In this document: positions 59,038-64,000 of the stretch, one piece after another
Layout of the letters: each line of letters opens with the position of its first letter
Position numbering within the stretch: the first letter of the stretch is position 1
Assembly (NCBI GenBank): GCA_033675265.1
Contig: JAUJYZ010000104.1
Location: forward strand, 186,001 to 250,000
Source: Actinostola sp. cb2023
Taxonomy: Eukaryota > Cnidaria > Anthozoa > Actiniaria > Actinostolidae
Direction: 5' to 3'
Length of the DNA: 64,000 nt
The notes under the pieces: model-generated
Database searches by the model: none
Told to the model about the DNA's origin: nothing
Seen by the model: only the letters and a program-made list of their open reading frames with translations
Position numbers and translations under genes: made by a program

Positions 59038-60134
59038 TTAAATTACATAAGTTACCGTGAAAATGTAAAGTTGTTTTAGTTCGTCCATGGCTTTGTCCGC
59101 CGTCTTGTGTTTCCGTGTGTGTTTTTGCCACAGTTGCGTTAGTTGAGGGGAGTCATTGAGTCTGAGATTGCCAGATTTAGTTGAGTCGTAGTCGCCATGC
59201 TCGGCTTGAAGATAGAGTGAGCGTGCTTTAGTGGTCATTTTAAAGCTGACGTTGTGTTCATTGTAGGTTTCTTTGGTCTTGTTTTGACCGGAGAGGAAGC
59301 TGGTCGCTTCTCCCCAATAGGAAGTCTTTCTGCGTAAACTTTGCTGGCGTCAACGAAGGTTGTGCTGGTGTTATTAGCCCAGCAGCTGGTTTCTGCGTCT
59401 GTTGATGGCGCGTCTTCGTCGATGACCAGCTTTCCTCCCCGGTCACTTGTAGAGGTTTCTGACTCAGTCAGAGATGGAATCTCGTGCCTCTGAGTCAGGA
59501 ACTGTCATGGTGTCGTTCACTGTAGGGGTGAAGCTGTCTTTGCCGTTGGTGTGGGTGTCTGTTTTTTCTTGTTTAAAGGGCATTCACGGACCAGGTGTTC
59601 GAGTGATGAACACCTGACGCACGTCTTGGGCTGCCCAGTGTATTTTATGCCGATGTTGTGACCGGCATAATGAATACGACTGGGTATAGCCTGCGTCAAG
59701 GTGTCGAATTCGATCACTCGAACACCGTTTTCGAACTTTTTAAGATCTGCTTCTTTGTATTTCAGTCGCCTGATGTGGAGTATCTTTCCATACCTGGCCA
59801 TGATATCTTGCAATTCCTTGTCGGGAAATTGTATGGGTACAAACACGGACACGTGTATCTTGGTTTTCGCCACGCGAAGGTCATAGTGTCGACCACCGAA
59901 GTCCAAGCCATTTGCCGCGATGTTTGTGGCTTCTTGGGCTGTACGGCAGACGATGTCGATGGCTCGCCCGCCGTATGAGGCTTGGGCTCCGAGGATCCCC
60001 TTGTGGCATGTTTTGAGAGCACAAAGTGCTTGGATTACGGTTATTTCGTCGTCTTTGGACAGTTGAATTCGGGCGATGCATCCATCGGAAGTGTATTTCG
60101 CAATGGGGTGTCTTGGTGATGTCTTTGGAGGCAA
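59038..60134 (-). pseudogene. LINE ORF1-like nucleic-acid binding protein with CCHC knuckle
   Basis: ATG at 60134 opens a 205-codon frame to 59517 with an RRM-like layout (VFVPIQFPDKELQDIM, then GVRVIEFDTL) and a CVRCSSLEHLVRECP zinc knuckle, a lysine/threonine-rich linker after it. Downstream (59446-59038) further frames continue the tail but are broken by stops and shifts. This is the ORF1 type that accompanies Tx1/L1-like ORF2, such as the one at 30-32 kb, but no ORF2 adjoins it here, so the copy is 3'-truncated. Confidence 0.75.
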
Positions 60135-60539
60135 AATTCGCTCGGTATAAAAGCGAATTTATAAAATCTAACTGACTCGGACCGTGCTTGAGTCGGTTAT
60201 CTGCTGACTGGAAGAAAGATTTCTCGATATAGGTGAGAAAGAGAGGTAGCACCGACAGCAAGTTGCGAATATCATTACGGCTTCCTAGTTACGAATTACA
60301 AAACCTCTTTCCAGTGTGGGATGAGTTGAGCTGTATCCTGCGCATGGCAGTGATGTCACAAGTACCTTTACAAGAAAGTTTTGTAATTTTCTTGTATTAT
60401 TTGCTTAGAATTTGTATACTGTTATAAATCAAGGTAAATTGGGATGGAGTTTTAAAAGTCGTTTATAAAACTCGAGCCCGTGTTATATGCCGATAAAACA
60501 CGGTCTCTCGTTCTATAAACTTCACATTGAATGATGATG

Positions 60540-60575
60540 AAATAAAATTGAATTGAATTGAATTGAATTGAAAAT
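60540..60575. repeat. (TTGAA)n microsatellite, possible LINE 3' tail
   Basis: GATGATGAAATAAAATTGAA followed by repeated TTGAA. Such tails end several LINE families in plus orientation; no attached ORF is recognisable. Confidence 0.6.
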
Positions 60576-61189
60576 TTACTAAATTAGAGCTGCTCTTTTC
60601 ATTTCTGGAGTTCATTTTGACACTGGTGTCCAATTTAAGAAGTGTGACCTCTTAGTGCAAGTAGCCTATTTGAGTTAGCACACATGTTTGCACTGATCTG
60701 CTATCGAATTCTCCCCAACTTAACTCGGTTTTCATGGGAGACGTGATCCATTTCTTTTAAAAACTATCAACTATGAACTTGTTCTGATCTCTGTTCGCAA
60801 TCGCAGGTTTGTGTTGGACGCTTTGTTTACCTTGCATTTTGAGTTTCACTTCAAGCATGGTGTTCGAGTTTTTGAAGAGAGCAATCCCAGAGATTTGAAT
60901 ACCTTTTTTATGCGGAGGGCTGTTGAGATATATTTCAAGACCACTTAAACCAATTAAAGTGTTTCTTGAGTATTCGCCTCCTTTATTTCGTGCCTCCGTG
61001 TAAAACAACTGTCATTCAGTTGTTTGACACTCAGTTCATGTGGTTGCTTACTATATAAAGTATTGTATAATTCCCCATTCGCAGTTAATGGATGAGAATA
61101 GCAATAACAAGAATCACAAACAATGCTACTAAAATAATAGAAGACGGTGGGCAGAAATGGTCCTAAATCGGTCCTATAATCGTGAATTG
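60576..61189. other. Spacer
   Basis: No gene or structured repeat seen. Confidence 0.3.
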
Positions 61190-61400
61190 ACTTTATATCT
61201 TTATTATCGTTCTCTTTATATCTCGCAACTCGAACATATTCAATTGTGCGCACAGTAGTCACAACACATTCATTTGCACAATTGTGCATGTCTAAAGCGT
61301 TAAGCTCAGGAGAATCTTCTTCAAAAGTATTATCCATTTCAGATATGGTTCGAAGTTGCTCCGACCACACTCCAAAAAATCCGGCAAGGTAAACACAAAT
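61190..61400 (-). pseudogene. Relic of the PIN-like/CXC transposon family
   Basis: The minus strand reads TISEMDNTF, SPELNALDMHNCAN and VRTIEYVRVARYKEN, which line up with TISEMGNPF, CPELVVLDTRNCAD and INTIEELGLCQYKKY in the 9.35-15.2 kb element (about 12890-13040). Only this piece of about 60 codons is alignable. A diverged, truncated second member of the family. Confidence 0.65.
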
Positions 61401-61418
61401 CGAGATTTTGGCTGGCAT

Positions 61419-62969
61419 CTAGCACACAGGGATCCCAACATAACACAGGGAAACCGTCAAGACTAGTGTTGTTGCTCGCCTTACGGCTTCGCAGTAATAA
61501 TAATAATAAGCTTTATTTAAGCAGGAAGCACCTTCAGTAAACTGTTCTCCCATGTGTCCCAGACATCAGGTGTCCCTTCCCCTCGTGTAGATTCGGCTTA
61601 AGAAAATATATCTTGTTCAATTGTACTAATTCAAGCAGTGGCAAAGGGTGCTTTCCATTGTTGTAATTTAACAAAAAACATCTATTTACATGACAACAGC
61701 GGAACAAAATGTTCCAAAGCAGTGAAATTTCCGCTAATTCGGAAAACTATAATGTGTAATGAAAGAATTTGCTAAGTTCAGTTATTTTGTCACCTGAGGA
61801 TTGGATTACATTTGCCTTGTAATCCACGCCATCTATTGTGCATATACTCCTTCTCATTTAAATATTTGCAATGGTCTGACCGGAAAATTGTATGACTTCT
61901 TTCATCTGGAAATTTTAAAAGTTGATATTTTTACGTGAATAGATCTGAAAGACAACAACAAAAAAATGGCGTAAGTCTTGGTACAGTATTTAATGTGAAA
62001 AAAAGCGAAGAAAATCAATTGAAAGCATTAAGCTTACTTACTACGCATTAATGTCCTTGCAGTCATTATATTTTTCTTCATTCAATAAGCTTTGAAATTC
62101 AAATATATCCTACACTGTACAGGGAGTCGATCCTCACTATTTGATAGGAGAGGCTCAACAACAAAAAATTCAAGTAAACCGCTCTTTTGATTCAATGTAT
62201 CTTGCGTTCATTAGCGTTTATTTTTGAACGCACGCAAATGAACGTATGGTTTATTTTGCGTTCATTTGCGTTTATTTTCAAACACACGCAACATGAAGGA
62301 TGTTAGTTTCGATCGGTACTGTACCTTATCACAAATTATTTGTGCTGCCTATTCCAAGCCAGTCGTGATGAGCTGGTATAAGGCTGTTTTATAAAAGCAT
62401 AACACAATATCTAATTATTGTTGAACGGTCTGCGTCCTTCAAAGGCTTGTTCTCTTCTATGCACTTTTGAACATTTGGTGGTATTGTGAAGCATTGGGGC
62501 CTTATCAATTCCAGAACAACTCGCACCAGTTGTTCTAGTGGATACAAAGTTGTATGAAGAAGTCTGGAGGACTGAAGGGTACTTGCTCATTTAGTCACTT
62601 CTCATTGACAGATGTTCATTTCCGTTCACACATGAAGAAAGCAGTTTATGTGTAGCTATTGTATCCAATCTAATTCCTGCTTGGTCATCACTTCCAGGAT
62701 GTATTATGTTAGTGGCATGTTTGTACTGGAGCTCATCAAGGGCAACATAAAACGATAAACTCCAGTGTTGGTATGGATTATATTTGATATTAAATCCCTT
62801 CCTTGGTCTCTTACTAACAACATTTGTAAGTCCATGATATCTAGCTGCTGATTTTGGAGGTTTGTTTCGAGCATATCACAGCTGTACAACATTGCCATAA
62901 TATAGTGTATCCCATACTAAATGTTCTTAAAAGAGCGTGTCCATGAGAGGACCAGGCATGGGTGACACT
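61419..62969. other. Spacer
   Basis: Holds an (AAT)n run near 61495 and repeated words TGCGTTCATTTGCGTTTATT near 62200-62290. No gene. Confidence 0.35.
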
Positions 62970-63430
62970 AGCCTGCGAATACAGCCGCTTTTTGGCGGTC
63001 GCGCCACAGGGTCTCCCCTTTCAAAGAAGAGTCTGCTTTGTGAGTGCAAAATTCCTGTACTGTGACGTCATTTTAAACCCGAGTCTGGTCAAAGAAGCTG
63101 ATTGGTCAGCTAGCTGGTAATCACATTATTTGCATAATTAAACTCGTATTTGCAGAACCGAAACCAGAACAACCAGAACAAAATATTATAATGTCGAGCC
63201 GTAGGCGATTGTATCGGGCTTATCATATGCACAGATGAATAAAATCATGTTCTACAATAATTTTGGTTGCCGAATCAACGAACTCAGGCCATTTGGAAGT
63301 AGTGTTCACAACATGAGCGGCTGTGTTGTATGAGGTCACAGTATAGTAATTTTGCACTCACAACGCAGACGTTTCTTTGCGGAAGACCCCTGTGGCAAGC
63401 GCCAAAAAGCGGCTGTATTCGCTGTATTTT
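62970..63430. mobile_element. MITE with GCGAATACAGCCGC termini
   Basis: Left arm TAGCCTGCGAATACAGCCGC and TTTTTGGCG are inverted at CGCCAAAAAGCGGCTGTATTC on the right; pairing continues inward through GAGTGCAAAATT. About 460 bp, non-coding. TAGCCTGCG-type ends are, as I recall, common in anthozoan genomes. Confidence 0.85.
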
Positions 63431-64000
63431 AAAGCCAGAAAACTAAAACATTACACAGTACAGCAGAACGCCTTTTAGGGAAATGTAGATTTCATTTTTG
63501 ACTTATGATCTAGACTGTGAAATAATTTTCTCAAGTTGTAGTTTTCCGAGTGCTAGATTGATATTTTACTCACCTCTTCCCTCCATTTGCCATGCAATTA
63601 ACTTGGGGCCGTTAATTAACGCATCAGTGGCTTCAGCTCTAAGCAGGGCGCATCACTTTGTGTGAGGGCAATGGATATTTCTCTTCTTATGCGTTATTGG
63701 TTGCTCGCAGCTTGTGAGATTTCTGCTGGTATTACCCCTATCCCCAATCCTTTCTGTAAATTTTTCGTTGTCAAACTACTATCTTTTGTGATTGCCTCGC
63801 ATATCCTGTTTTTTTACAGAAGAAGACCCATCATCCTCAACAGGCCATATGTACAGGGCAATGTCCAGTTGCCTTCAGTGGAGAAGATTTTCCATGTTCG
63901 GCGCATCGATTGATCTTCTGACTATTCGTTACCGTGTAATTACAACCGTCCGTTGCACAGGTTTTAATTCCTTCACTTGGAGCTCTCTTGACATTCACTT
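63431..64000. other. Right-edge spacer
   Basis: An 83-codon plus-strand frame at 63662-63913 with a hydrophobic middle has no recognised domain; probably not a gene. Confidence 0.25.

Overview
Eukaryotic, intron-containing, AT-rich nuclear DNA that is crowded with transposable elements. The mix of families (spliced THAP/Kolobok, Merlin, Tx1-like and CR1/Jockey-like LINEs, DUF6589 and RecQ-like multicopy genes, many foldback MITEs) suggests a marine invertebrate, most likely an anthozoan cnidarian (coral or sea anemone). This is inference; no rRNA or conserved single-copy gene is present to prove it. No CRISPR, operon or other prokaryotic structure is seen.

Layout. 0-1 kb: broken LINE reverse transcriptase (minus). 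2.4-2.9 kb: TTAA-flanked foldback MITE. 3.1-7.5 kb: degraded multi-exon DUF6589-type gene with a second TTAA MITE inside an exon. 8.3-9.35 kb: RecQ-like helicase remnant (minus), interrupted at a TA by a 5.9-kb DNA transposon (9350-15221) whose spliced gene joins a possible DDE-like region, an FEN1/XPG (PIN-like) nuclease signature and a CXC cysteine domain. 15.4-17.25 kb: 1.84-kb foldback element with TTAA target duplication. 18-21.8 kb: sparse. 21.8-28.1 kb: a 4.0-kb ambisense parvovirus/densovirus-like endogenous viral element (VP and a proline-rich ORF on plus, NS1 and a C-terminal ORF on minus) between two nearly identical ~977-bp direct copies of host sequence carrying part of a zinc-knuckle ORF1. 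28.5-29 kb: foldback repeat. 30-32 kb: Tx1/L1-like LINE (minus) interrupted by a TTAA MITE. 32.4-33.1 kb: unknown gene with a second, inverted copy at 58.1-58.6 kb. 37.7-38.95 kb: 86-bp minisatellite.

39,995-46,425: a 6.4-kb Kolobok transposon with ~210-bp terminal inverted repeats, TTAA duplication, a spliced THAP transposase on plus and a convergent gene on minus encoding a P2RX7 C-terminal-domain-like protein. Each terminal repeat contains a TGACGTCA (CRE-type) site just outside one of the two gene starts. 47.2-52.25 kb: a previously hidden spliced gene on minus, made of small phase-compatible exons and ending in a 24-bp minisatellite that encodes a charged helix. 53.9-55.1 kb: Merlin transposase (minus). 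56-58 kb: unknown multicopy spliced gene (minus). 59-60.1 kb: LINE ORF1 (minus). 61.2-61.4 kb: relic of the same family as the 9.35-15.2 kb transposon. 62.97-63.43 kb: MITE.

The genes do not form one pathway: almost everything coding is derived from mobile elements or a virus. The best candidates for something new are the parvovirus-like insertion with a kilobase-sized target duplication, the two-gene Kolobok element, and the PIN-like/CXC transposon.
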